Assembly: GCF_000819845.1 (NCBI RefSeq)
Contig: NZ_CDCG01000021.1
Span: 1-37,993, forward strand
Reading direction: 5' to 3'
From: Aeromonas enteropelogenes
GTDB taxonomy: Bacteria > Pseudomonadota > Gammaproteobacteria > Enterobacterales > Aeromonadaceae
Length of the DNA: 37,993 nt
Shown: piece by piece, positions 26,847-36,253 of the stretch
How the letters are laid out: the number at the start of each line of letters is the position of its first letter
How positions within the stretch are numbered: position 1 is the stretch's first letter
Made by a program: the position numbers and the translations under genes
The notes under the pieces: model-generated
What the model was told of the DNA's origin: nothing
The model's input: only the letters and a program-made list of their open reading frames with translations
Databases searched by the model: none

Positions 26847-29800
26847 CAGAGCAGTTCCAGCAAAGCCTGCAGCGGATGCCTGAGCTTCTCGCCCTCCATC
26901 CGCTTGACCTGACTGCGGCACGAATAACCGGTGGCAAGGCAGCGCCCTTGCGGCAAACGCGCCAACGGCTCGGCCCAGCTCAAGGCGTAGATGCCTTTCG
27001 AGTTCTCCACCTGTCTGGCGTCGTGGCCATAGGTGCCGGCCATGCCACAGCAGCCCACCGAGACCGGCTGCAGGGTAGCGCCAAAACGCTTGAACAGGGC
27101 GCTCCAGTCGCCGTGGGTGGAGGGCTTGGCGGTCTTCTCGGTGCAGTGGGCGAACAGATACCAGGGCTCGGCGTCACTCCCCTCACCCGCATTCTCACTG
27201 CCAGCAGGCAGCTTGTCAGCCGGCAACGAGAGCAGCCACTCCTGGGGCAGCATCACCTGAAACTCGCCGCGTGCCGGCCCCAGGGCCTTGGCATACTCGT
27301 CGCGATAGCAGAGCACCATGGCCGGATCCACCCCCACCATGGGAATGCCGAGGGCCGCCACCTTGTTGAGGAACTGGGCACTGCTTGCCGCAGTGCGGGC
27401 AAAGCCGCGCAGGAATCCCTTGACGTGCAGGGGCTTACCGTTGGGCTTGAAGGGCAGCAGATAGGGCTGGTAGCCGAGTTTGCCGGCGAGCTTGACCAGA
27501 TCCCGCACCAGGGGGGCTTCGTAATAGCTGGTGAAGGGATCCTGCACAATCAGCACCACCTTCTGGCGCTGCTCGGCGCTCATGGCTTCAAGGCCGGGCA
27601 AGTCGAAATAACGGGCACGGTTGTCCCGCAGCTCGTCGGCCAGGGTCGGCACGCTCACCAGCGGCACGTCCACCATGCCGATGCTCTTCTCGGTCGCCTT
27701 CTGGACCCACTCCTTTTCCAGGAAGAAGTTGACCAGCTTGGGCGCCCTGGCAAGCCAGGGGGTGTAGCTCTCGACCGTACCGATGACATAGTCCTTGGGA
27801 CTGCGCAGATAGCGTCCGTGATAGAGCTGCATAAAGCGGGAGCGGAAGGTGGGCACATCCACCTTGATGGGGCACTGGCTGGTGCACGCCTTGCACGCCA
27901 GGCACCCCTCCATCGCCTCCATCACCTCGTGGGAGAAGTCGTACTCCCGCCTGTGTTTGCCCCAGCTGTTGCGCACCTTGTCCACCAGTTGCTTGAAGCG
28001 CACGCCGCCCGATTGCAGTGCCACTTCTTCGGCCAGCGGATCGAAGCCCTGCTCCGCCAGCTGGCGCAACCATTCGCGCATCAAGCCGGCACGCCCCTTG
28101 GGGGAATGGCGCCGGTCGCGGCTGATCTTGACCGAGGGGCACATGGGGGAATCGGTCTCGAAGGTAAAGCAGAGGCCATTGCCGTTGCAATCGAGGGCCC
28201 GGGTGTAACTTTCCCGCACCGCCACCGGGATCTGGCGGTCGAACTTGCCACGCTTGGGCCCGTCCACCGACACCAGCTCGGCGCCGCTGCCATAAGGCAT
28301 GCAGATCTTGCCCGGGTTGATGCGGTTCTGGGGATCGAAGGCCCCCTTGACCCGCTGCAGCTCTTCCCACAGCCCGCCAAAGAAAGCGGGGCTGTATTCG
28401 GAGCGAAAACCCTTGCCATGCTCCCCCCACATCAGGCCGCCATATTTGGCGGTGAGCGCTACCACCTGATCCGAAATACGCCGCAGCAATACCTCCTGCT
28501 CCGGGTCGCACAAGTCCAGCGCCGGACGCACGTGCAGGACGCCTGCATCCACGTGGCCGAACATGCCGTAGTCGAGGCCATGGGCATCAAGCAGGGCGCG
28601 AAACTCCATGATGAAATCGGCCAGGGATTCCGGCGGCACGGCGGTGTCTTCGGTAAAGGCCACCGGCTTCTTGCGTCCCTCGGCGTTACCGAGCAGCCCC
28701 ACCGATTTTTTGCGCATGGCATAGATGGTCTCGATGCTCGGCAGGTGATCGCACACCTGATAGCCGATGATCCCCGCCTCCCCTTGGGCCAGCAGATTGT
28801 CGATGCGGCGGCACAACTCGGCCACCTTGGCCTTGTGTTCGGCCTCGTCGGTATCGGCGAACTCGACGATGTTGAGCCCCTGCAGATCCTTGCCGGGCAC
28901 ATCCTGAATAAGTTCCTTCACCGAATGCCAGATGATGTCGGCCCGGGCCAGCCCCAGCACCCGAGAGTCCACCGTCTCCACCGACAGAGCCTGCGCCTGC
29001 ACCATAAAGGGGGCATTTCTGAGCGCAGAGGGGAAACTGTCGTACTTGACGTTGACGAGCGTCCGATAGCGCGGAATGGGGGTGATGTTGAGTTTGGCCT
29101 CGGTAATGAAGCCAAGAGAGCCTTCCGAGCCGCACAGCACCCGGCTGATGTCCAGGGTGTCGCTATCCGGCTGATAGAGGTGCTTGAGATCGTAACCGGT
29201 CAAAAAGCGATTCAGCTTGGGGAAGGTGGCTTCGATGTCGGCGCGCCGTTCGCGGCCGATGCGATAGAGGGTGCGATAGATATCCCCTTCGCGATTCTCA
29301 AGGGCCAGCTTGGCTTCAAGACGCGAGCCGCTCAGCGGCTCGGTGGCCATGATGTCGCCATTCTCCAGCACCGCCTTGAGGCCCAGCACGTGATCCGAGG
29401 TCTTGCCATAGACGAGCGATCCCTGCCCCGAGGCATCGGTGTTGACCATGCCGCCTAAGGTGGCGCGGTTGGAGGTGGAGAGATCTGGCGAGAAGAAGTA
29501 GCCGTGGGGTTTGAGATAGGCGTTGAGCTGATCCTTTACCACCCCGGCCTGGGCCCGAACCCACCCCTCTTCCAGATTAATTTCCATGATCTGGTTCATA
29601 TGGCGCGAGAGATCGACGATAATGCCGCCGCCCAATGACTGGCCATTGGTGCCGGTGCCGCCGCCGCGAGGGAAGAAACTCAGGGTGGCAAACTCCGGTG
29701 CACCGGCCAGCTTGAGCATCGCCGCTATGTCATCCGCACTGCGCGGATAGAGAACCGCTTGAGGTACGACCTGATAGACGCTGTTGTCCGTCGCCATCGC

Positions 29801-29917
29801 CAACCGGCTTGCATAAGACTTTTCGATATCGCCACGGAATGCGCTGCGCCCCAATGAGTCAAGGAACTGCAGGGTTGTGGCTGACAAACTGTCCTGGTAA
29901 TCGAGTCTCGGGATCAT
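26846..29917 (-). CDS. ydiJ: FAD-linked/4Fe-4S oxidoreductase YdiJ (probable D-2-hydroxyglutarate dehydrogenase)
   Basis: A 1023-residue fused dehydrogenase. The N-terminal PCMH-type FAD-binding domain (about 50-270) has FFPRGGGTGTNGQSLGGG and NRATLGGMVNTDASGQGS. A FAD-oxidase C-terminal domain follows (about 280-560). A ferredoxin-like segment (about 665-690) has CLACKACTSQCPIKVDVP, a complete CxxCxxCxxxCP cluster motif. The C-terminal CCG-type domain includes CCGMAGTYGHD and GYSCRSQ. Length and order match E. coli YdiJ, which I recall being reported as a D-2-hydroxyglutarate dehydrogenase. D-lactate-type activity is the main alternative. AAGGA lies upstream of the ATG. It is probably cotranscribed with the GNAT-like gene and divergent from the CDF-like gene. 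Confidence 0.9.
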   Translation of the reverse strand: MIPRLDYQDSLSATTLQFLDSLGRSAFRGDIEKSYASRLAMATDNSVYQVVPQAVLYPRSADDIAAMLKLAGAPEFATLSFFPRGGGTGTNGQSLGGGIIVDLSRHMNQIMEINLEEGWVRAQAGVVKDQLNAYLKPHGYFFSPDLSTSNRATLGGMVNTDASGQGSLVYGKTSDHVLGLKAVLENGDIMATEPLSGSRLEAKLALENREGDIYRTLYRIGRERRADIEATFPKLNRFLTGYDLKHLYQPDSDTLDISRVLCGSEGSLGFITEAKLNITPIPRYRTLVNVKYDSFPSALRNAPFMVQAQALSVETVDSRVLGLARADIIWHSVKELIQDVPGKDLQGLNIVEFADTDEAEHKAKVAELCRRIDNLLAQGEAGIIGYQVCDHLPSIETIYAMRKKSVGLLGNAEGRKKPVAFTEDTAVPPESLADFIMEFRALLDAHGLDYGMFGHVDAGVLHVRPALDLCDPEQEVLLRRISDQVVALTAKYGGLMWGEHGKGFRSEYSPAFFGGLWEELQRVKGAFDPQNRINPGKICMPYGSGAELVSVDGPKRGKFDRQIPVAVRESYTRALDCNGNGLCFTFETDSPMCPSVKISRDRRHSPKGRAGLMREWLRQLAEQGFDPLAEEVALQSGGVRFKQLVDKVRNSWGKHRREYDFSHEVMEAMEGCLACKACTSQCPIKVDVPTFRSRFMQLYHGRYLRSPKDYVIGTVESYTPWLARAPKLVNFFLEKEWVQKATEKSIGMVDVPLVSVPTLADELRDNRARYFDLPGLEAMSAEQRQKVVLIVQDPFTSYYEAPLVRDLVKLAGKLGYQPYLLPFKPNGKPLHVKGFLRGFARTAASSAQFLNKVAALGIPMVGVDPAMVLCYRDEYAKALGPARGEFQVMLPQEWLLSLPADKLPAGSENAGEGSDAEPWYLFAHCTEKTAKPSTHGDWSALFKRFGATLQPVSVGCCGMAGTYGHDARQVENSKGIYALSWAEPLARLPQGRCLATGYSCRSQVKRMEGEKLRHPLQALLELL

Positions 29918-30002
29918 GAATCCTTGTTCCCTTCATTTGCTTGATGCCGGAACTCCGGCGACAACGACTGGCCCACAGCCTCTCTGGGCGCTCCCGGCCA
30001 GT

Positions 30003-30020
30003 CCGCTCACATGTGAGCGG
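30003..30020. promoter_or_regulatory. Perfect 18-bp palindrome between ydiJ and the CDF-like gene
   Basis: CCGCTCACATGTGAGCGG is a perfect palindrome in the 168-base divergent intergenic region. A minus-strand TATACT (30028-30023) lies just upstream of it in the ydiJ direction. The palindrome would therefore cover the ydiJ transcription start, as a repressor site would. Confidence 0.5.
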
Positions 30021-30085
30021 GCAGTATATCAGCTCAAAAATCCCTTGCGCGGGCAAAATATTCACCATTTGAAAGGAGGATTGTT

Positions 30086-31012
30086 ATGGCTCACCACAGC
30101 CATGTTATCAGTACGCTGGTCACCACAGAGAAACAGGCCCTGACCCTGTCGCTGTTCGGCTGCATCTCGTTTGCACTGTTCGGCATCGGTTACGGCCTCT
30201 TCGTCGGCTCCAACGCCATCATGCTCGATGGCATCTTCACCCTGTTCAGCATGGGGATGACGGGCCTGGGTCTCGTCACTGCCTATCTCGTTACCCGCCC
30301 CTCCGATGAGCGCTTCCAGTACGGCTATGCCCACTTCGAGCCCATCACCAACGTCATCAACGGCGTCATCATTCTGCTGCTCTGTCTCGGGGCCCTCTAC
30401 AGCGGCATCACCACCCTGCTTGAGGGAGGACGGGAGATCGATCTCGGCCACGCCCTCATCTATGCCGCCGTCTCCACCTTCTTCTGCGCCATCATCTACC
30501 TCATCGAGGCCGACGTGGCCGAGCGGGTCGACTCCGAGCTGGTGCGGGTGGACTCCAAGGAGTGGCTGGTGGATACCCTGCTCAGCGCCACCCTGCTCAT
30601 CGGCTTCGTGGTGGCCATCGGCCTTGATGCCATTGGCTACGGCCACTACAACCGCTACATAGACCCGGTACTGGTCTCTCTCTTGGCCCTGTGTGCCACC
30701 CTCATCCCCATCAAGGTGCTCGGTCGCAACCTGCGGGAAGTATTGAAAATTGCCCCAAGCGGGGATGTCTCGCAGCGCGTCGCCCGGGAGGTGGACGCCC
30801 TGCGCCAGCGCTATGGCGTCGAGTGCTACAGCCACCTGGCGAAAAGCGGTCGTCGTTTCGATCTCGAACTCAACATTCTGGTGGCGCCGGATCAGGAGTG
30901 GCCCGTCGAGCGTCAGGATGCCCTGCGCCAGGAGCTCTGGTCCCGCCTCGGCGATACCCTGGGGGACGCCTGGCTGTCGGTCTGTTTCACCCGCGAAAAG
31001 CGCTGGTTGTAA
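30086..31012 (+). CDS. Cation diffusion facilitator-like transporter with altered metal site
   Basis: A 308-residue membrane protein with a CDF layout: six hydrophobic segments in the first 215 residues and a cytoplasmic C-terminal domain (about 220-308). Recognisable CDF features are the glycine/serine-containing helix 2 start (SNAIMLDG), the segment after it (YGYAHFEPI, like the CDF YGH/RFE loop) and DPVLVSLLAL. In helix 2 the usual His/Asp and Asp ligands appear to be Phe51 and Ser55. In helix 5 the usual HxxxD reads Glu159-x3-Asp163. Metal choice is therefore uncertain. A strong AAGGAGG (30073-30079) precedes the ATG. It is divergent from ydiJ. Confidence 0.8.
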   Translation: MAHHSHVISTLVTTEKQALTLSLFGCISFALFGIGYGLFVGSNAIMLDGIFTLFSMGMTGLGLVTAYLVTRPSDERFQYGYAHFEPITNVINGVIILLLCLGALYSGITTLLEGGREIDLGHALIYAAVSTFFCAIIYLIEADVAERVDSELVRVDSKEWLVDTLLSATLLIGFVVAIGLDAIGYGHYNRYIDPVLVSLLALCATLIPIKVLGRNLREVLKIAPSGDVSQRVAREVDALRQRYGVECYSHLAKSGRRFDLELNILVAPDQEWPVERQDALRQELWSRLGDTLGDAWLSVCFTREKRWL

Positions 31013-31298
31013 CCGCCGCCTGGGGGAGGCGGCCCGTCGCTTCCCCCGTGTCATCACATCTTCATGCACTCCCTCTTGCCAAAACGGCGCCAGCCGTTAT
31101 CATCAGGGCTCACTTTTAACCCGAGGTTTTATTGCCCATCATGGACAATCCCCGAAGTCGTCCTTCGTTTACTCCCGTCAAACTCTCTCTTTACCTGCTT
31201 CATCCGCGCCTCTGAATAACGTCATTGCCCTGCTGTCACCACGGCCCCACTTGCCGTGTTCACCGTTCGTGCTGTCTGTTTTTTATTGAGGTCATAAC
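31013..31298 (+). other. 286-base gap before the TerC gene
   Basis: No terminator with a T-run is evident after the CDF-like gene. A small CCGCC/GGCGG stem lies near 31014-31032. A 24-codon frame (31141-31215, beginning MDNPRSRPSF) is present without a clear ribosome binding site. I looked for the manganese riboswitch that precedes some TerC-family genes and did not find its conserved GGGGAGUAGC core. The promoter of the TerC gene must be here or upstream. Confidence 0.4.
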
Positions 31299-32834
31299 AT
31301 GGAATTTCTGCTGGATCCCCACATCTGGATCGGTCTCTTTACCCTGATCATCCTCGAAATTGTGCTGGGGATAGACAACCTGGTCTTCATCGCCATCCTG
31401 GTGAAAAAACTGCCTCCCGCCCAGCGGGACAAGGCCCGCGTCATCGGCCTGTCGCTGGCACTGATGATGCGTCTGGGGCTCTTGAGCGTCATGTCCTGGC
31501 TGGTCACCCTGACCACCCCCATCCTGCATATCTGGGATCACCCCTTCTCCGGTCGGGATCTCATCCTGATGGGGGGCGGCCTGTTCTTGCTGTTCAAGGC
31601 CACCTCCGAGCTCCATGAACGGCTGGAGGCCAAGCCCCAGGAGGATGGTCCGGTCGGCGCCTACGCCAGCTTCGGCGTGGTGATCGCCCAGATCCTGGTG
31701 CTGGATGCGGTCTTCTCCCTGGACTCCATCATCACCGCCGTCGGCATGGTGGACGAACTGTGGGTGATGATGGCCGCCGTGACCATCGCCATGGTGGTGA
31801 TGGTGCTCGCCTCCAAACCGCTGACCCGCTTCGTCAACGCCCACCCGACCGTGGTGGTGCTCTGCCTGAGCTTCCTCTTGATGATCGGCTTCAGCCTGGT
31901 GGCAGAAGGGTTCGGATTCCACATTCCGAAGGGCTACCTCTATGCAGCCATCGGCTTCTCTGTGCTGATCGAGTTCTTCAACCAGCTGGCCCAGCGCAGC
32001 GCCCGTCGCCACGAGGCCAAACTGCCCCTGCGCGAGCGCACCACTGCCGCCATCTTCAAGCTGATGGGCAGCAAGGCCTATCAGGAGACGCCGGATGACG
32101 ACGAGGATGCCGCCCCCGCAGCGCCGGTGAGCTTTGGCGAGGAGGAGCGCTACATGGTGACCGGTGTGCTGTCGCTGGCCGAGCGCTCCATCCGTACCGT
32201 CATGACCCCGCGCTCTGACGTGGCCTGGATCGACATCAACGACTCGGCGGACGATATCCGTGCCCAGCTGCAACAGGAGCCCCATAGCCTGTTCCCCCTC
32301 TGTGACGGGGATCTGGACGAGGTGATCGGGGTGGTGAAGGCGCGAGATCTGCTGTTTGCCCTCAACGAAGGGCAACCCCTGAGCGAGCTGGCCAAGCAGA
32401 ACGACCCCATTATCGTGCCCCAGACCATCAACGTGATCCGTCTGCTGGCGGAGCTGCGCCAGGCGCGCGGCAGCCTCATCCTGGTGGCCGACGAGTTTGG
32501 CATCATCCAGGGTCTGGTCACCACTCACGATCTGCTGGAGGCCATCGTGGGCGAGCTGCCGGACGAAGACGAAACCCCGGACATGGTGCGCGATGGCGAG
32601 GGCTGGCTCATCAACGGCAGCACCAACATCCACCATGTGGAGCAGGTGCTGGAACACGAGGGATTGGTGAGCGAGAGCGACGAATACGTAACTCTCGCGG
32701 GCATGTTGCTCTCCCATTTCGGTACCCTGCCCACTCCGGGCCAGCAGGTGCAGTTGCAGCAGCTCTGCTTCGAGGTGATCGAGGTGAGCGAGCGGCGCAT
32801 CGAGCGGGTACGAGTCAAGCCTGCCGCGATCTGA
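31299..32834 (+). CDS. TerC-family membrane protein with CBS pair and CorC domain
   Basis: A 511-residue inner-membrane protein similar to E. coli YoaE/YegH. The TerC domain (about 1-240) has about seven membrane segments and conserved acidic motifs, GIDNLVFI and [16 protein letters not shown]. Two CBS domains follow (about 300-420, from [12 protein letters not shown]). A C-terminal CorC/HlyC-type domain (about 430-510) contains [20 protein letters not shown]. TerC proteins are linked to metal (Mn) export or metal insertion into exported proteins, and the CBS pair may sense adenine nucleotides. The exact role of this subfamily is not established. The gene has its own terminator. Confidence 0.88.
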   Translation: MEFLLDPHIWIGLFTLIILEIVLGIDNLVFIAILVKKLPPAQRDKARVIGLSLALMMRLGLLSVMSWLVTLTTPILHIWDHPFSGRDLILMGGGLFLLFKATSELHERLEAKPQEDGPVGAYASFGVVIAQILVLDAVFSLDSIITAVGMVDELWVMMAAVTIAMVVMVLASKPLTRFVNAHPTVVVLCLSFLLMIGFSLVAEGFGFHIPKGYLYAAIGFSVLIEFFNQLAQRSARRHEAKLPLRERTTAAIFKLMGSKAYQETPDDDEDAAPAAPVSFGEEERYMVTGVLSLAERSIRTVMTPRSDVAWIDINDSADDIRAQLQQEPHSLFPLCDGDLDEVIGVVKARDLLFALNEGQPLSELAKQNDPIIVPQTINVIRLLAELRQARGSLILVADEFGIIQGLVTTHDLLEAIVGELPDEDETPDMVRDGEGWLINGSTNIHHVEQVLEHEGLVSESDEYVTLAGMLLSHFGTLPTPGQQVQLQQLCFEVIEVSERRIERVRVKPAAI

Positions 32835-32850
32835 TCTTCATACTGTCAAC

Positions 32851-32877
32851 AAGAGGGCCTGCGGGCCCTCTTTTTTT
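32851..32877 (+). terminator. Terminator after the TerC gene
   Basis: AGAGGGCC (32852-32859) pairs with GGCCCTCT (32864-32871) and is followed by a seven-base T-run. It lies 17 bases after the stop. Confidence 0.92.
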
Positions 32878-33000
32878 ATGTCCGGGCGACAGAAAGCCCC
32901 GATTGCTGCTCTGAGCGCAATTCAATGGTGCAATCCCCCCTCTTTTTCACAACAAACCGGCGCAGTAGAGTGGCCCCACTTCCACCATGAGGAACTCAAG

Positions 33001-34116
33001 ATGAGCCAGGATCACCTGTTCTGCCCGCTGCGCCTCGGCCAGCTGCACCTTAACAACCGCATCGTCATGCCCCCCATGACCCGCTCGCGCGCCAGCCAGC
33101 CCGGCGACGTGGCCAACGCCATGATGGCAACCTACTATGCCCAGCGCGCCAGTGCCGGCCTTATCATCAGCGAGGGCACACAAGTCGATCCCATGGGCAA
33201 GGGTTATGCCTGGACACCGGGGATTCACAGCGCCGAACAGGTCACCGGCTGGCGGCTGGTGACCGATGCCGTGCACGCCAGGGGGGGCACCATGTTCGCC
33301 CAGCTCTGGCACGTGGGCCGGGTTACTCATCCGGACAACATAGGCGGCGCCCAGCCCATCTCTTCATCGGCCATCAAGGCTGAAGGGGTCAAGGTGTTCG
33401 TCGATAACGGCAGCGATGCCCCCGGTTTCGTCGAGACGGTCACCCCGCGCGCCATGACTAAAGAAGACATAGCGATGGTGATCGAGCAGTTCCGCCAGGC
33501 GGCCCGCAACGCCATGCTGGCGGGCTTTGATGGCATCGAGCTGCACGCTGCCAACGGCTACCTCATCAACCAGTTCCTCGACTCCGAGTCCAATGCCCGC
33601 ACCGACCAGTACGGCGGCTCGCTGGAAAACCGGCTGCGCTTCCTCAAGGAGGTGACCGAGGCGGTCGGCCACGAGATTGGCATGACGCGGGTCGGGGTAC
33701 GCCTCGCGCCCCTCACTACCCTCAACGGTACAGTGGATGCCAACCCGCAGGAGACCTATCTGGCCGCTGCCAGGATGCTGGGTGAGCTCGGCATCGTCTA
33801 CCTGCACATCGCCGAGGCAGACTGGGATGATGCCCCCTTGATGGCGGAGAGCTTCAAGCAGGGGCTGCGGGAGGTCTTCCCCAACACCCTCATCTACGCC
33901 GGTAAATACGATGGCGCACGGGCGCGGGCCGCCCTCGAGGCGGGCTGGGCCGACATGATTGGCTTTGGCCGCCCCTTCGTGGCCAACCCCGACCTGCCCG
34001 AGCGGCTGCGCCGCGGCTATCCCCTTGCCCCCCACGATCCCGCCACCCTGTTTGGCGGCGGCGAACAGGGGCTGACCGACTATCCCGTCTATGGCAAGGA
34101 GGACGTCCCTGCCTGA
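33001..34116 (+). CDS. Old yellow enzyme family alkene reductase (NemA-like)
   Basis: A 371-residue FMN-dependent NAD(P)H oxidoreductase of the NemA type. It reduces activated C=C bonds, quinones or nitro-compounds in the cytoplasm. Family signatures include NNRIVMPPMTRSRA near the N-terminus and QLWHVGRVTHP. The substrate-binding pair His182/Asn185 lies in ELHAANGYLINQFLD, followed by RTDQYGGSLENR and IGFGRPFVANPDLPERL. The ATG at 33001 has GAGGAA six bases upstream. In-frame Met codons upstream overlap the previous terminator and are rejected. No regulator gene is adjacent, unlike E. coli nemR-nemA. Confidence 0.93.
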   Translation: MSQDHLFCPLRLGQLHLNNRIVMPPMTRSRASQPGDVANAMMATYYAQRASAGLIISEGTQVDPMGKGYAWTPGIHSAEQVTGWRLVTDAVHARGGTMFAQLWHVGRVTHPDNIGGAQPISSSAIKAEGVKVFVDNGSDAPGFVETVTPRAMTKEDIAMVIEQFRQAARNAMLAGFDGIELHAANGYLINQFLDSESNARTDQYGGSLENRLRFLKEVTEAVGHEIGMTRVGVRLAPLTTLNGTVDANPQETYLAAARMLGELGIVYLHIAEADWDDAPLMAESFKQGLREVFPNTLIYAGKYDGARARAALEAGWADMIGFGRPFVANPDLPERLRRGYPLAPHDPATLFGGGEQGLTDYPVYGKEDVPA

Positions 34117-34168
34117 CCCCCAACAATGGTTCAGCCGCACTCCCCGCCAATAAACCGTTCACCCATAA

Positions 34169-34196
34169 AAAGACCCGCCAGCGATGGCGGGTCTTT
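34169..34196. terminator. Bidirectional terminator
   Basis: AAAGACCCGCCA (34169-34180) pairs perfectly with 34185-34196 around GCGA, with T-rich sequence beyond. It serves the plus-strand reductase gene and the convergent minus-strand deaminase gene. Confidence 0.9.
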
Positions 34197-34227
34197 GTCT
34201 TTCTCTTTAGGCACAACGTGGATGAGC

Positions 34228-35386
<1,159 letters not shown>

Positions 35387-35448
35387 GGCGTCACAAAAAT
35401 CATAATTGATTGAACATATTAGGTTCTGCGCCCCGACAAGGAGTTTTC

Positions 35449-36198
35449 ATGAAGAAGAACGTCATCTGTGACATCGACGGTGTCATCCTGCACAACAACG
35501 ACCTCATCCCCGGCGCCGATCGCTTCGTTCATCGCCTGCTGGAGCAGGGCAGCAAGCTGCTGTTCCTCACCAACTACCCGGCCCAGACCCAGAAAGATCT
35601 GCAAAATCGCTTCCGCTCCGCCGGGATAGAAGTGCCGGAAGAATGCTTCTACACCTCCGCCATGGGGACCGCCGACTTTCTCAAGCGCCAGGATGGCAAG
35701 AAGGCCTATGTGATCGGCGAAGGGGCCCTGACCCACGAGCTCTACAAGGCCGGTTTCACCATCACCGACATCGACCCCGACTTCGTGGTGGTGGGCGAGA
35801 CCCGCAACTACAACTGGACCATGATGCAGCAGGGTGCCAAGTTCGTGGATCAGGGAGCCCGCTTCATCGCCACCAACCCGGATACCCACGGTCCCCTGAT
35901 GCACCCGGCCTGTGGCGCCCTGTGCGCCCCCATCGAGCGGATGACCGGCAAGAAGCCGTTTTACGTGGGCAAGCCGAGCGCCTGGATCATCCGGGCGGCG
36001 CTCAACCGGATGGAAGCCCACTCCGACAATACCCTCATCATCGGCGACAACCTGCGCACCGATATTCTGGCGGGCTTCCAGGCCGGCCTCGAGACCGTGC
36101 TGGTACTCTCCGGGGTGAGCAAGGTGGCGGATATCGACCGCATGCCGTTTCGGCCGAACCACATCTTCGACTCCGTGGTCGACATCGATATCGTCTAA
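35449..36198 (+). CDS. nagD: HAD-superfamily phosphatase NagD (nucleotide monophosphatase)
   Basis: A 249-residue HAD type IIA phosphatase. Motif I is DIDGVI with Asp8 and Asp10. The TNYPAQT segment is motif II. The cap domain lies in the middle, followed by KPSAWI and the GDNLRTDILAGFQAGLETVLV motif IV region. It matches E. coli NagD, a phosphatase acting on nucleoside monophosphates such as UMP and GMP. The ATG at 35449 has AAGGAG at the right distance. An in-frame ATG 13 codons earlier does not. It is not in a nagBAC operon here. Confidence 0.93.
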   Translation: MKKNVICDIDGVILHNNDLIPGADRFVHRLLEQGSKLLFLTNYPAQTQKDLQNRFRSAGIEVPEECFYTSAMGTADFLKRQDGKKAYVIGEGALTHELYKAGFTITDIDPDFVVVGETRNYNWTMMQQGAKFVDQGARFIATNPDTHGPLMHPACGALCAPIERMTGKKPFYVGKPSAWIIRAALNRMEAHSDNTLIIGDNLRTDILAGFQAGLETVLVLSGVSKVADIDRMPFRPNHIFDSVVDIDIV

Positions 36199-36218
36199 CC
36201 CACAACCAAGGATATGAA

Positions 36219-36241
36219 GAGGGCAGGCCGGCCCTGCCCTC
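36219..36241 (+). other. Intercistronic hairpin between nagD and the antiporter gene
   Basis: GAGGGCAGG (36219-36227) pairs with CCTGCCCTC (36233-36241) around CCGGC. No T-run follows. The hairpin ends three bases before the GGAACTGAC ribosome-binding region of the next gene. Confidence 0.6.
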
Positions 36242-36253
36242 GCTGGAACTGAC

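Noticed and set aside
26699..29458. A 919-codon plus-strand frame opposite ydiJ
   Set aside because: The minus strand encodes YdiJ with complete FAD and Fe-S motifs. The plus-strand translation is low-complexity and has no ribosome binding site.
31141..31215. 24-codon frame in the leader of the TerC gene
   Set aside because: No convincing ribosome binding site and no similarity to a known leader peptide. It is kept only as a note in the gap entry.
31075..31298. Manganese (yybP-ykoY) riboswitch before the TerC gene
   Set aside because: This riboswitch precedes some TerC-family genes, but its conserved GGGGAGUAGC-type core is not present here.
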